Shown: positions 43,870 to 53,616, counted from the stretch's first letter. The stretch: DNA of 64,000 nt from Streptomyces cinereus (GCA_014647715.1 BMPS01000003.1:62001-126000), one strand, 5' to 3'. The notes: generated by a model from the letters alone, not told the origin. A program made the numbers and translations.

Positions 43870-43917
43870 ACGTCAAAAAAGTTTAAAAGTCAGTATTTAA
43901 AAGTCAGTAGATGACAA

Positions 43918-43948
43918 AAGCCCATTGACTCAACATGGGCTTGGTTTT
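43918..43948 (+). terminator. Terminator after the hydroxyacyl-CoA dehydrogenase gene
   Basis: AAGCCCAT (43918-43925) with ATGGGCTT (43935-43942), 9-nt loop, then GGTTTTTTAT. Confidence 0.82.
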
Positions 43949-44040
43949 TTATCTTTTATTGCGGCAGCACCCACGGCTAGCACTTGCCAAAGCCAACAAT
44001 TTACCCCAAAATGATAAAAAATTGTTGCCAAAAAACCTCG

Positions 44041-46944
44041 ATGAAGCCGACCACCGCCCAACAAGTCAACACCCTATTATATTATTTGCAGACCAAACAG
44101 ACACCGCCGTTTAAGATACTGTTTTGGGAAAACTTGCAAAAGATTGACTTTGATTATTCAGCCAACAGCCTACAACAACTCAGTCGGTTTTTTGCAGCAA
44201 TGGCAAAACGCCACATTCAATTGCCACAATTATTGGCACACCAAAGCGGGCAAGCGTTTGTGGTAGCGCTCGCCGCCTATATTGCAGACTATTTAGCCAA
44301 AACCACCGGGCAACCGATTGCTTGGTATGACTATGACAGGATGTCAGCGCAACTGGCACGGCAAAATAAGCACCCCACCCAGTCACAGTTACCTGCCGAT
44401 TTTTATGCGTCACTCACCGCGCGTATCGGGCACAAAATCTATTGCCAACCGCTTAAGCTATTACCAGATTTGCTGCAGGGTAAGGATGTGTTGCCACAGT
44501 TTATTGCCCAGATGACGCAGACCGTGTATCAGCAATCGCAAGTCAACTTATTGCAATCGCCTGAGGCAGTGTGTCAGGGTTATTTGGCAAAAGTGAAAAC
44601 AGGCAAACTACAGGATGCCGCTATCGCATTTTCTACCTATCTGGCAGCGGTGAATTTTGATAATAGTCGTGATAGTTTGGTGCAAATTGATGAGGCGTTA
44701 TCGGCTATTCAGCAGGCGGTTGGGTTTACGCAAGCAGATTATCTGGACTTTTTGCAAGACGCCTCACGTCAAGCATTTTGCTATTTGCTGGGGTTTTATA
44801 TTGGCGTGACCAGCAGTCGATTGGCAAATGCGCCCGTGCGCTGGGTATCTTTTGCGCAGATGTATGACAGCTTGGGCGAGGCGTTTGCTGAATGTCTTGA
44901 GCATAGTTTTGTACTGCTGTTTGAGGACTGCTATCGCACACCCATGCTGGTAGTGACCAATCGGTTATTTGGACTTGCTAGCAATTTTCCGACCACCGCT
45001 GCTGAGTTTGCGGATATTTTACAACGGCAAAATGCAGGTAACATAGCGGTTTATCCTTATCAAGACGCTGTGAGCTCTGCCGCTGAATTGCCAGCGCATT
45101 GGACGTCAGCCATGCAGGCGGCGGGTGGATTGGTGGCGTCTGTGCTATCAAGGCTATCACAAGGTGAGCCGATTGTACCTTGTGTGTATCAAGCCCATAC
45201 CAGCGACAATACAGGGGGTGAATTAACGGCATTTAATCCATCCAATATTAAGCTGTTATCTCCTAGCGACACGGATTTAGATACAGACATAGAAAAAAAC
45301 ACAAACACAGACACGCTGATTGATAGCCTCTACCAAACGCTGCATCAAAATCCACAATTAGCGCCCATAATCGTAGGCTGTTTTGATAGCTATACCAATT
45401 TGCCGATGGGGCGTACTGAAGGGGTGGTCATTGAAATATGGGTGTATGAAAACCCTCGCTTACAGTTGCAGCTTGTGTTGCCGTATCAGTCTGCCAATGA
45501 TTGGCACAGTCTAAAAATTTATCCGTTAGTCAGTCATCAAAACGGCGCACAAACAGCGCTTACCTCGGAACAAATAGCCGCGTTAACCACTCACTTTTAC
45601 CAAGCACTGCTAAGCACGCCTTCAACACAAAATACCGCGGTCAAAACGCTGTGGCAAGATGCCTATGTCAATCAGCTTGATAGCTGGGTATTGCCGCCCA
45701 AAGACCAACGTATCCAGCAACAAAACGCGCAGCTGGTGACGCATTTTGATTTTGCGCTATTGCCGATACTCGATCATCAACCCAATGGGAATATGGCAGC
45801 TTTTGACTATAACAGTATTGATTGGCGCGGGTTTGATTTGGCAAAACATATTTTGCAAGCCAGCCACCATGAACAAAGCTATTTGCAGGTATACGTCAGT
45901 GATAACTTGATTAAAGATGAACTGTATCGGCAAGTAGAAGCGATTGAGGATTTATATCGCTATGGCAAAGTGGTGTGGGGTGTTGTGACAAAATCTGATG
46001 CAGCGTTAACCGAGCCTATGTCAGAAGAGGAACGAGACACGCCTTTTGCTAACTATCGAGTAAGTTGTGCCGACATTTTGTTTGATCCAAGCGGGCAAGC
46101 AAGGGTAGAAGATTTGCAAGCCAAGGCAAGTCAATTAATGGATGCGATTGGTAGAGTCAATCAGCCGCCAAACACTACGCCCGATTTGGCGTTTTATCAA
46201 TTACATTACCAAGACGACACATCTAGGGTGTTCAATTTGGCTTATCCAGCCAGTATCGCAGCGACAAACTATCGGATAACTACCAGTTGGATTTGGCGGC
46301 GTCATTTGCCCAATGGCATGTTATCGAATAACGTAGTGCCCATTATCATTCATACTAATGCTTACCAAAATAAAGCCGAGCAGGGCGAAATTATGGTATT
46401 GCCTAGCCAATTATGGGATAAAGCCTATTATCACTATTGGCTAAGCTTGGCTTATGAGCAGTTTGGGCAAGATTATGATTTACTTCCCTATATCCACTGG
46501 CAGCAAAAATACGCACAGGATAGCACCGATGCCGCAACCCAAAAGCGGCTATGGCCAAAATTTAAACCCAACCGAGTGCCAAATTCATCTAAAGCAATCA
46601 TGGCAGAAAAGCCAGCAGCTGCTAGCAAACAACAGGGCAGTGTGCAACAAGCAACTATTCAACAAGCTGCTATTCAACAAACGACTGGGCAAAAATTTGC
46701 TGATGTAAAGCCAATTTCACAGCCATCAACAGAGTCACTAACTCAGACAGCACAGACATCAAAAGCACCGCTGCCATCTTCGCTATCCAATGAGTTGACG
46801 CAGCAACTGATGAATGACAAGCTGCGTTTACAAACCCAATTATCCACCAAAGATACAGCCAAAGATAAAAAACTCCTAGTGATTGCTATCGGTGGGGTGC
46901 TTGTTTTGATTATCATGGTGATACTGGTCAAATTGATGCGATAA
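44041..46944 (+). CDS. Large orphan protein with internal duplication and C-terminal membrane anchor
   Basis: A protein of 967 residues from ATG 44041 (ATG 44011 is an alternative; neither has a strong SD). I do not recognise a named family. Two N-terminal segments resemble each other, about residues 35-150 and 204-312. Both show an FD-x-S-x2-SL-x-Q start, a QAF then YI helix, and a later P-I/V-x-W turn then a Met, suggesting a duplicated domain. Later blocks contain LPYIHWQQKYAQ near the end. A Gln/Thr/Ser-rich linker (about 860-930) leads to a single C-terminal transmembrane helix (LLVIAIGGVLVLIIMVILV). This would place a big N-terminal cytoplasmic part at the inner membrane. Confidence 0.8.
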   Translation: MKPTTAQQVNTLLYYLQTKQTPPFKILFWENLQKIDFDYSANSLQQLSRFFAAMAKRHIQLPQLLAHQSGQAFVVALAAYIADYLAKTTGQPIAWYDYDRMSAQLARQNKHPTQSQLPADFYASLTARIGHKIYCQPLKLLPDLLQGKDVLPQFIAQMTQTVYQQSQVNLLQSPEAVCQGYLAKVKTGKLQDAAIAFSTYLAAVNFDNSRDSLVQIDEALSAIQQAVGFTQADYLDFLQDASRQAFCYLLGFYIGVTSSRLANAPVRWVSFAQMYDSLGEAFAECLEHSFVLLFEDCYRTPMLVVTNRLFGLASNFPTTAAEFADILQRQNAGNIAVYPYQDAVSSAAELPAHWTSAMQAAGGLVASVLSRLSQGEPIVPCVYQAHTSDNTGGELTAFNPSNIKLLSPSDTDLDTDIEKNTNTDTLIDSLYQTLHQNPQLAPIIVGCFDSYTNLPMGRTEGVVIEIWVYENPRLQLQLVLPYQSANDWHSLKIYPLVSHQNGAQTALTSEQIAALTTHFYQALLSTPSTQNTAVKTLWQDAYVNQLDSWVLPPKDQRIQQQNAQLVTHFDFALLPILDHQPNGNMAAFDYNSIDWRGFDLAKHILQASHHEQSYLQVYVSDNLIKDELYRQVEAIEDLYRYGKVVWGVVTKSDAALTEPMSEEERDTPFANYRVSCADILFDPSGQARVEDLQAKASQLMDAIGRVNQPPNTTPDLAFYQLHYQDDTSRVFNLAYPASIAATNYRITTSWIWRRHLPNGMLSNNVVPIIIHTNAYQNKAEQGEIMVLPSQLWDKAYYHYWLSLAYEQFGQDYDLLPYIHWQQKYAQDSTDAATQKRLWPKFKPNRVPNSSKAIMAEKPAAASKQQGSVQQATIQQAAIQQTTGQKFADVKPISQPSTESLTQTAQTSKAPLPSSLSNELTQQLMNDKLRLQTQLSTKDTAKDKKLLVIAIGGVLVLIIMVILVKLMR

Positions 46945-47062
46945 CTTTGCCCAATTTTTATTTGAAAAAAGTCAGCATACGCATCAAAAGGTCATAAAAA
47001 TTTGTTATGCTAACGGTCTGTAAGTTGGATTATGACAACAAAAAGAAAGATAGGGATACAAT

Positions 47063-48166
47063 ATGAAAATTATTGCTGATGGCAATATTGCTCATTTAAG
47101 CGATTTTTTTAATGAACACACTTTAGGGCGACCCATCGAATTAATTGCGATGGCAGGGCGTGAGATTGACGCGGCTGTGATAGATGAGTATCAGCCTGAT
47201 ATTTTGCTGGTACGTTCCGTCACGCCTGTCAACAAGCTGTTATTAGACAACAATAAAAGCGTCAAATTTGTCGGTAGTACCACCATCGGCATCGACCATG
47301 TCGATGTGGAGTACCTCGCCAAGCGCGGTATCATTTTTGCCTATGCCGCTGGCTGTAGTAAACACTCGGTTGCACAATATGTGGTGGCAGCGATTGCCAA
47401 TTTGCGCCCTGACTATTTTTTCAAACCCATCAACCTTGGCATTATTGGGGTGGGTAATATCGGTAATACGCTAGCGCAATATGCGATTTCCTATGGCTGG
47501 AATGTACTGGGCTATGACCCACTCAAACCACCGTCGGTGGTGAACAATGCCAAACTTGAAACTGTGCTGCAAGAAAGCAATGTGATTAGCTTTCACGTGC
47601 CACTGACGCATGCGCACAACAGCTCATATCCCACCCACCACGACTATCTGATGACCCAAGCACGTTGGCAAACCGTATCTGACACTGCCATCATCATCAA
47701 TACCTCGCGCGGTGAAGTGCTCGGTCGTGATGATATTGTCGCAAGCCCGAATGTGTGTGTGCTCGATGTGTTTGAGCACGAGCCCAATATCGATGCAGAG
47801 CTGCTCAAAGCCTGTAGTATCGTCACCCCGCATATCGCCGGTTATACCCTAGAAGGCAAACTTAGGGGCACACAGTTTGTCTACAATGCCTTATGCAAAT
47901 ATTTACAGGTTGCCCCAACGGTTGATTTTCATACCTTGATGCCAGCTGAAGTGCCGCTGTTTCAAGAAGTGCATAACCCACTCAAAGACCACGAACGGCA
48001 TCAACTGCTCAATAAAATTCCTGTGATGTATGATATCAAAGCCGATGACAAGCGTTTACGTAGTGTGGCAAATGCAAACGGTGATATTGAAGGCAAAGAC
48101 TTTGATAACCTGCGTAAAAATTACCCGCTGCGCCGTGAATGGCAATCATACGTGTTTAAAATTTGA
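47063..48166 (+). CDS. pdxB: Erythronate-4-phosphate dehydrogenase
   Basis: Oxidises 4-phosphoerythronate in pyridoxal phosphate synthesis. D-2-hydroxyacid dehydrogenase fold, 367 residues. N-terminal KIIADGNIAHL, NAD site LGIIGVGNIGNTLA, catalytic region IINTSRGEVLGRDDI with Arg, and the histidine in TPHIAGYTLEGK. The C-terminal dimerisation domain is the PdxB-specific one. Start at ATG 47063, with AGGGAT SD. A terminator follows. Confidence 0.95.
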   Translation: MKIIADGNIAHLSDFFNEHTLGRPIELIAMAGREIDAAVIDEYQPDILLVRSVTPVNKLLLDNNKSVKFVGSTTIGIDHVDVEYLAKRGIIFAYAAGCSKHSVAQYVVAAIANLRPDYFFKPINLGIIGVGNIGNTLAQYAISYGWNVLGYDPLKPPSVVNNAKLETVLQESNVISFHVPLTHAHNSSYPTHHDYLMTQARWQTVSDTAIIINTSRGEVLGRDDIVASPNVCVLDVFEHEPNIDAELLKACSIVTPHIAGYTLEGKLRGTQFVYNALCKYLQVAPTVDFHTLMPAEVPLFQEVHNPLKDHERHQLLNKIPVMYDIKADDKRLRSVANANGDIEGKDFDNLRKNYPLRREWQSYVFKI

Positions 48167-48192
48167 TAAAAATATTCACCATGACATAAAGC

Positions 48193-48230
48193 AAAAATAG
48201 CCAGTATGGGAAAATACTAGCTATTTTTTT
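48193..48230 (+). terminator. pdxB terminator
   Basis: AAATAGC-c-AGTAT pairs with ATACT-a-GCTATTT (about 48195-48225), with a single mismatch, followed by a T-run to 48230. Confidence 0.85.
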
Positions 48231-48273
48231 TGGGTCTGCTAATATTGTCGCAAATCCAACTATCCAAACTGCT

Positions 48274-49239
48274 ATGTTAACCACTTATCAACCTATTTGC
48301 ACCCTACAAACCGCCCAAGCCCGTGCTGCGATGTACGCCACCATCCGCCAGTTTTTTGCCGAGCGACAGGTGCTAGAAGTGCAAACCCCAGTGATGTCAC
48401 AGGCGGGTAATACCGATATATTTTTGCAATCCGTCTCTAGCAATGTCACTGTATGCGACCATCCAACAACCTACTATCTGCACACCTCACCCGAATTTGC
48501 CATGAAGCGTCTATTGGCAGCTTGGCAAGTGCCGATGTACCAGATTTGCCCCGTGTTTCGCGACAACGAAATTGGTAGCCGTCACAACATTGAATTTACC
48601 ATGCTTGAATGGTATCGTCCCAATTTTAGCTTGGATGAACTGGCAAAAGAGACCAATGATTTGGTGTCCGCGGTACTCGGCTATCCGGTGATTTTTGACC
48701 ATTATCGCTATGTGGATGCCTTTATGGATTTTGTCAAAATTCATCCCTTCAACGCCAGTTGCGATACCCTCAAAGCCATCGCCAAAGATAATGGTCTTAA
48801 TATTGATTTGGGGGAGGATCACCAAGGCTGGTTAGATTTGTTATTTAGTCATTTGGTAGAGCCTAATTTGGGAAAAGCGCTACCGACACTTATCTATGAT
48901 TATCCTGTCGCCACTGCCGCGCTCGCCAAGACAGTCACAGACAAAGACGGCAATCGGGTGGCTAGACGCTTTGAGCTGTATATCAATGGTCTTGAAATCG
49001 CCAATGCGTATGATGAGCTGGCTGATGGACAAGCGCTACGTCTGCGCTTTGATGAAGACAATGTGGCGCGTAAAAACCGCGGCCTACCTGTGATGCCAAT
49101 TGACGAGAACCTGCTGGCAGCTTGTGATGCCCTGCCAGCTTGTAGTGGCATTGCGCTTGGCATCGATCGATTGCTGATGATTAAAACGAACAAAACCCAT
49201 ATCCGCGATGTCATCGCTTTACCCACCCCTCACGCCTAA
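48274..49239 (+). CDS. epmA: EF-P lysine aminoacylase EpmA (PoxA/GenX)
   Basis: Lysyl-tRNA synthetase paralogue of 321 residues that attaches beta-lysine to elongation factor P. Class II synthetase motifs are clear: FLEVQTP-like VLEVQTPVMSQAGNTD, then LHTSPEFAMKRLLA, QICPVFRDNEIGSRHNIEFTMLEWYR, and motif 3 PACSGIALGIDRLLM. The anticodon-binding domain of true LysRS is absent, as expected for EpmA. The TNDLV region is normal. The epmB and efp genes are not in the window. Confidence 0.95.
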   Translation: MLTTYQPICTLQTAQARAAMYATIRQFFAERQVLEVQTPVMSQAGNTDIFLQSVSSNVTVCDHPTTYYLHTSPEFAMKRLLAAWQVPMYQICPVFRDNEIGSRHNIEFTMLEWYRPNFSLDELAKETNDLVSAVLGYPVIFDHYRYVDAFMDFVKIHPFNASCDTLKAIAKDNGLNIDLGEDHQGWLDLLFSHLVEPNLGKALPTLIYDYPVATAALAKTVTDKDGNRVARRFELYINGLEIANAYDELADGQALRLRFDEDNVARKNRGLPVMPIDENLLAACDALPACSGIALGIDRLLMIKTNKTHIRDVIALPTPHA

Positions 49240-49270
49240 CAGCAGTGAACTCAAAAAAATAGGAATTGAT

Positions 49271-49750
49271 ATGAAAATTTGGCATTTATTTTTGGGGCTG
49301 ATGGCAGGCTTGGGCATCCCGATTCAAGCGGCGATTAATACCCGATTGGGTGCAATGTTTGGTGGTCAACCGTTAATGGCAGCATTTGTATCGTTTACGG
49401 TTGGCGCGGTATTATTGTTCTTGGTCTCTTTGCTATTTGTCGATTGGCAAGCGGTACAATCGGGGCTATCAGACATGCAAATCAGTGATTGGTGGAAATG
49501 GCTTGGCGGTGCGCTGGGCGCGTTTTTTGTTTTTGCGTCGATTTTTTTAGCGCCAAAAATCGGTGTTGCCAATACGGTGTTTTTATTTATTTTAGGTCAG
49601 CTGGTCATGGGCATGGTGGTGGATAGCTTGGGTTTATTTGGTATGCCTGTTAAAACCCTGCATTGGAGTAAATTTTTGGGGATTGTCTTGATGCTGGTGG
49701 GCGTATCGTTTTTTATGTTTGGACAAAAATGGTTTGCTAAGTCCTCATAA
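49271..49750 (+). CDS. DMT superfamily membrane protein (YdcZ/DUF606 type)
   Basis: Inner-membrane protein of 159 residues with about five transmembrane helices. It begins MKIWHLFLGLMAGLGIPIQAAINTRLG, the YdcZ/DUF606 half-transporter signature with the early NTRLG, and later has ASIFLAPKIGVANTVFLFILGQL. Start chosen at ATG 49271, with AGGA 6 nt upstream; codons further upstream overlap epmA. Such half-size proteins usually dimerise. Substrate unknown. Confidence 0.85.
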   Translation: MKIWHLFLGLMAGLGIPIQAAINTRLGAMFGGQPLMAAFVSFTVGAVLLFLVSLLFVDWQAVQSGLSDMQISDWWKWLGGALGAFFVFASIFLAPKIGVANTVFLFILGQLVMGMVVDSLGLFGMPVKTLHWSKFLGIVLMLVGVSFFMFGQKWFAKSS

Positions 49751-49763
49751 TGCTACGGCTGGG

Positions 49764-50447
49764 TTAATTTGCAAATCTAATCGCTAATTGATGGATGTAG
49801 TCATTGAATTTGTGTTCATCTTGCGAACCAATCATAAAGGCATTGGGAATAGACTCATCCATACCCAGTAACATCACCACACCAAAATCTTCGGCTTGAA
49901 AATAGCGCTCATGCGGCTGCCGCAGTTCGATGATTTCATTGGCAATTTGCTGTAATTTTTTACTCAAATCGGCTAGAATTGACCGCCCATCAAAATCATA
50001 AATTTGGGCATGGTGTTTTAATCCCCCATTGACGCCATTGACAATCGCTTGCGCCAGTAAGAACTCCGCTAACGGTAATTCATCAAACCAATGAATTTCG
50101 CTTGGTTCAATCGCATCAAAGTTGCGGCTCATTTGCACCATCGGGTTATGCTGCTTTTTTGGACTTAGGTCATCTACATGAATGCCCCAAACACCGTCAT
50201 TATCGCAGGTTTTGCCAATGACGAGATGGTTGCCCAAGCGTTCTAACGGCAATAAGCCAAGGTGATTAAAGCCACTATTGAGACTAGCAATATTGCCTAA
50301 AGCCAATAAATAATGATACAAACCTGCAGGTAATTGAACGCCCAAGGCCTGCTCATTTTGCTCAATCATCGCCTGACTGACACCCAGCGGTTCGGGGTGA
50401 TTTTCCAGTTGATACAATAACTTAATAGCACTAATAGGGTTTAGCAT
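49764..50447 (-). CDS. SMI1/KNR4 (SUKH) family protein
   Basis: Cytoplasmic protein of 227 residues with SUKH-like N-terminal features: QAMIEQNEQALGVQLPAGLYHYLLALGN and LNHLGLLPLERLGNH-type sequence. SUKH domains often act as immunity proteins against contact-dependent toxins, but no toxin gene is nearby, so the role here is open. Start chosen at ATG 50447; TTG 50453 is possible. It follows the YaiI-like gene directly, so it is probably in its operon. Confidence 0.72.
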   Translation of the reverse strand: MLNPISAIKLLYQLENHPEPLGVSQAMIEQNEQALGVQLPAGLYHYLLALGNIASLNSGFNHLGLLPLERLGNHLVIGKTCDNDGVWGIHVDDLSPKKQHNPMVQMSRNFDAIEPSEIHWFDELPLAEFLLAQAIVNGVNGGLKHHAQIYDFDGRSILADLSKKLQQIANEIIELRQPHERYFQAEDFGVVMLLGMDESIPNAFMIGSQDEHKFNDYIHQLAIRFAN

Positions 50448-50453
50448 AATCAA

Positions 50454-50915
50454 CTAGCGAATCCAAGCATTTAAAATATTGGCGAAGGCTTGTTTGTCTT
50501 TGTCGCTATAGGGGGCTTGTCCACCTTGCTGTGAAGCTTCTAACACGCCTGTACTTCGCATGGTATCCATAAAATCGCGCATATTAAGCTTTTGCTTGAT
50601 GTTGTCTTTGTCATACACAAAACCGCGAGACGTGACTACCTTGGCACCTTTTTCAATGCAGTCATTCGCAAGTGGAATGTCGCTTGTGATGACCACATCA
50701 CCCGCTACACAGTGCGCTGCGATATAGTCATCCGCTTTATCAAAACCGCCTTCGACCACTGTCATCTGCAAAACTGGCAACCGCGGCAAAGCAATGCCGC
50801 GATTGGCGACAAAAATTGTCGTCGTCTGCGTGCGTTCCGCGGTTTTGATGATGATTTGCTTGGCAATATTGGGAATTGCGTCAGCGTCTATCCACAGGGT
50901 GATTTTTGCTGTCAT
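50454..50915 (-). CDS. YaiI/YqxD (UPF0178, DUF188) family protein
   Basis: PIN-like nuclease-fold protein of 153 residues with the family motifs ITLWIDADAIPN, VEGGFDKADDYI and GDVVITSDIPLANDCIEKGA. Asp residues in DAD and in SDIPLA are the expected metal ligands, but activity is unproven in the family. Start chosen at ATG 50915; GTG 50924 is in frame. It lies 17 bp after the DUF442 gene stop and touches the SUKH gene. Confidence 0.88.
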   Translation of the reverse strand: MTAKITLWIDADAIPNIAKQIIIKTAERTQTTTIFVANRGIALPRLPVLQMTVVEGGFDKADDYIAAHCVAGDVVITSDIPLANDCIEKGAKVVTSRGFVYDKDNIKQKLNMRDFMDTMRSTGVLEASQQGGQAPYSDKDKQAFANILNAWIR

Positions 50916-50932
50916 GGCTTTCACTAAAAGGA

Positions 50933-51265
50933 TTAGTCGTCTAGCAAATCAAGCTGTTTGGCAGACTGGAATAACACGTTTGAGCGGTTGCCTGAACGAC
51001 AGAACATAAATACGGGTTTTTCTGCTTGATTAAAAATCTCGGCAAACTGCTCAACTTGTTCACGGGTTAATTGACCACCAACCACCGGTAGATAATGATA
51101 GGCGAGCCCTGCTTGCTGTGCTTCAGTAGCGATATCCGTTTGCAGCGGTTGGTTGGGTTCTTCGCCATCGGGGCGGTTGTTGATGATGGTTTTAAAGCCC
51201 TGCGCACCGATTTTTTCGACTTGCTCAGGTTGGATTTGACCATAAAAAACAGTATTGTTTGGCAT
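50933..51265 (-). CDS. TIGR01244/DUF442 sulfurtransferase-phosphatase fold protein (Blh N-terminal type)
   Basis: 110-residue protein with a phosphatase/rhodanese-like loop FCRSGNRS: C89 is the catalytic cysteine and R94 the arginine. The N-terminus VFYGQIQPEQVEKI and TIINNRPDGEEPNQP match TIGR01244. In Agrobacterium and Xylella this domain is fused to a persulfide dioxygenase (Blh). Here it is a separate gene near an ETHE1-like gene and a BigR-like sensor. A sulfurtransferase role in persulfide handling is inferred. Confidence 0.85.
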   Translation of the reverse strand: MPNNTVFYGQIQPEQVEKIGAQGFKTIINNRPDGEEPNQPLQTDIATEAQQAGLAYHYLPVVGGQLTREQVEQFAEIFNQAEKPVFMFCRSGNRSNVLFQSAKQLDLLDD

Positions 51266-51328
51266 GTTGTGTTTCCTTATAAAGTTAGCGTTGATTATTC
51301 ATGTTTTTACTGACTACGACAAGTAGAT

Positions 51329-53044
51329 TTATGGGGTTAATTGTTTAACGGCTTGTTGCGTACTTAAAAATACCTTGCCTGTTAATTTTTGAATCACATC
51401 GGTTTTTTCAATCACATCCATCACAGGCCCTTTGACTTCCGAAAAATGTAGGGCGATAGCTTGAGCTGCCAAATTTTGGTTTAGATTGATGAGCATATCT
51501 TGTGCCGTCAAATCAATATGATTGACTGCCGATAACATCAGTACCAGATTTTTTGTCTGTGAATGACTGGCAATCGCTTGCTCAATAAAGTGTAGCACTG
51601 ACTGGGCGTTACCATAAAACAGGCTTTCATCAATGCGAATGATCAACAAATCATCAAACTGGGTCACTGCATGGCGTGCAACATTACGAAAATGCCCGGT
51701 ATCACCAATTTGACCCACAATCGCGATATGCGGGTGGCTGGTTTGCCAAATCAAGCCTGCAAAGGAGGCAAACAGCCCCGCCACCAAGCCAACATTTAGC
51801 CCAAACAATAACACACCTGTGAGTGCCACGCCAAATGCCAGCGCATCGAGTTTGTCATAGCGCAGCGCTTGCTTGAGTGTCTGCACATCAATCAAGCTGA
51901 TAATCACTGACATGATCGTAGCACCCAATATGGCATAGGGGAGTGGCTCTAAAGTCTGGCTAAAAAATAGCAGCACCAATGCCATCACCAGTACCGATAA
52001 CATACTGGCAAGCGGACTTTGCGCGCCCGCATCGACATTTACCGCGGTGCGTGAGAAGCCACCGACAATGGTAAACGACTGAAAAAACGCACCTGCGATA
52101 TTGGCAACGCCCAAGCCTTTAAGTTCCAGATTAGCATCGTAAGCTTCATGGCGTTGTCGCGCAAATGAGCTGGCAACCGAGTTGCTAGAGACAAACGCAA
52201 TCAGCGCCATCAATCCTGCTGCAGGTAATAAATTAATGAGTTCAACGGGCGAAATCTGATAAAACGGCAGCACAAAATGCGGCAAGCCACTGGGTACATC
52301 CGCCACCGTGCGAATACCGATATCGGCAAAATTGCCAACTTGACTGGCGATAATACCGATTGCCAGTACCCCAAGGGGTAACATGCGCGTGATGACCTCA
52401 ATGACTTTGGCAGCCAATAAAGGCTTGAGCCAAGTTTTAAGATAATAGCGGTTGATAATTAGTAGGGTGAATGCCGCAACACCGACCATCAAGGTGGGCA
52501 CGTGCAACTCACGGCGGTGAAACAAAAAAGTTTCAACATTCTCTAGCAGTGAATTGCCACTAATCGCGATACCCGTCACATATTTGATTTGCCCGACCAA
52601 AATCAAAATCGCCGCGCCACTAATAAACCCTGCCGTCACACCACGGCTAATAAACTGGGTAATCCAGCCGAGCCGAAACACGCTTGCTAGCCATAATAGT
52701 GCCCCTGTTATCAGCGCCAAAAACGACGCCATAATGGCATAATGCATCGGCGGTAACTCGTTATAGGGCTGTAGCGCTTGTGCGGTCATAATTGCCGTAA
52801 TCGCCACAGGACCGACGGCATTGACCGAGCTTGCGCCAATCCACGCATACACCAGTACCGGCACAATCGCTGAATATAACCCATACACAGGGGGCAACCC
52901 TGACAGCATGGCATAACCCAAACTTTGCGGAATCACCAAAATACCCACGATAACACCCGCCAACAAATCTTGACTGAGATTTGCCTTGTTATAGTGCGTT
53001 ACCCAGTGGGGTAAGCGTCGCAAGTAGGCTGCATGTAATGGCAA
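51329..53044 (-). CDS. SulP family anion transporter with STAS domain
   Basis: Inner-membrane SLC26A/SulP transporter of 571 residues. It has the SulP signature ILVIPQSLGYAMLSGLPPVYGLYSAIVP, about 12 hydrophobic segments and a C-terminal STAS domain (about 440-555; LLIIRIDESLFYGNA then LVLMLSAVNHIDLTAQDML). The start appears to be TTG 53044 with CGGGAT upstream; no ATG is better. It is downstream of the BigR-like regulator by 78 bp on the same strand. Sulfate or sulfite transport is likely from the context, but bicarbonate is a known alternative for the family. Confidence 0.85.
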   Translation of the reverse strand: MPLHAAYLRRLPHWVTHYNKANLSQDLLAGVIVGILVIPQSLGYAMLSGLPPVYGLYSAIVPVLVYAWIGASSVNAVGPVAITAIMTAQALQPYNELPPMHYAIMASFLALITGALLWLASVFRLGWITQFISRGVTAGFISGAAILILVGQIKYVTGIAISGNSLLENVETFLFHRRELHVPTLMVGVAAFTLLIINRYYLKTWLKPLLAAKVIEVITRMLPLGVLAIGIIASQVGNFADIGIRTVADVPSGLPHFVLPFYQISPVELINLLPAAGLMALIAFVSSNSVASSFARQRHEAYDANLELKGLGVANIAGAFFQSFTIVGGFSRTAVNVDAGAQSPLASMLSVLVMALVLLFFSQTLEPLPYAILGATIMSVIISLIDVQTLKQALRYDKLDALAFGVALTGVLLFGLNVGLVAGLFASFAGLIWQTSHPHIAIVGQIGDTGHFRNVARHAVTQFDDLLIIRIDESLFYGNAQSVLHFIEQAIASHSQTKNLVLMLSAVNHIDLTAQDMLINLNQNLAAQAIALHFSEVKGPVMDVIEKTDVIQKLTGKVFLSTQQAVKQLTP

Positions 53045-53122
53045 GGTGGTTATCCCGATACAGTGGTTACTCTGATAAATTAGTGTCCAATAAATTGGCA
53101 GACTGGTTAGCTTTAGATTTAA

Positions 53123-53473
53123 TTATTTTGTCTGACAAAAGCGATCATATAGTACATTGAGGATTGCCAAGGCATCGTCACTGGCGACTGAATAATAAAT
53201 TTGTTTGCCTTCGCGGCGGGTGTTGACCAAACCATCTTTACGCAAAATCCCCAATTGCTGCGACAGACTTGGTTGACCCAGTCCCACTTTCTCTTCAAGC
53301 TGGCTCACACAATGCTCACCTTGCGTCAATTGACACAGCAGCATCAAGCGGTCAGGATGAGATAACGACTTTAACAACTGGCTGGCTTTTCCTGCAGCAG
53401 CGTGCATTTGATCGAGCATGGTTGCATCCATCGACACAGGCGCATCGGACTGCGGTTCGGCAATTTCAGACAT
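53123..53473 (-). CDS. bigR: ArsR-family persulfide sensor (BigR/SqrR-like)
   Basis: Winged-helix repressor of 116 residues. The HTH motif is CVSQLEEKVGLGQPSLSQQLGILRKDGLV. Cysteines C47 and C113 are 66 residues apart, the same spacing as the sensing pair C42/C108 in BigR and C41/C107 in SqrR. That pair forms a di- or polysulfide bridge that releases DNA. C55 is an extra cysteine. The gene diverges from the ETHE1-like gene with A/T-rich palindromes between them, so it probably represses that operon and itself. Confidence 0.82.
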   Translation of the reverse strand: MSEIAEPQSDAPVSMDATMLDQMHAAAGKASQLLKSLSHPDRLMLLCQLTQGEHCVSQLEEKVGLGQPSLSQQLGILRKDGLVNTRREGKQIYYSVASDDALAILNVLYDRFCQTK

Positions 53474-53583
53474 GACTTTCCCCCCAAGGTATTTTGATGG
53501 CTGATACGCAATCGCTAATACTAAGTGCTGCTACCATCAAACTTATCACATAATTTTAAAATCAATAAACGTTTGCGCCAATA

Positions 53584-53616
53584 CAATATATTGAAAAACA
53601 TATTATAAAATAATAT
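53584..53616. promoter_or_regulatory. A/T-rich palindromes in the bigR-ETHE1 divergent promoter
   Basis: CAATATATTG (53584-53593) is a perfect 10-bp palindrome. ATATTAT-AAA-ATAATAT (53600-53616) has perfect 7-bp arms. Both lie between the two divergent genes. A BigR-type regulator binding A/T-rich dyads is the obvious candidate ligand. The region 53474-53730 holds no other feature. Confidence 0.5.
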
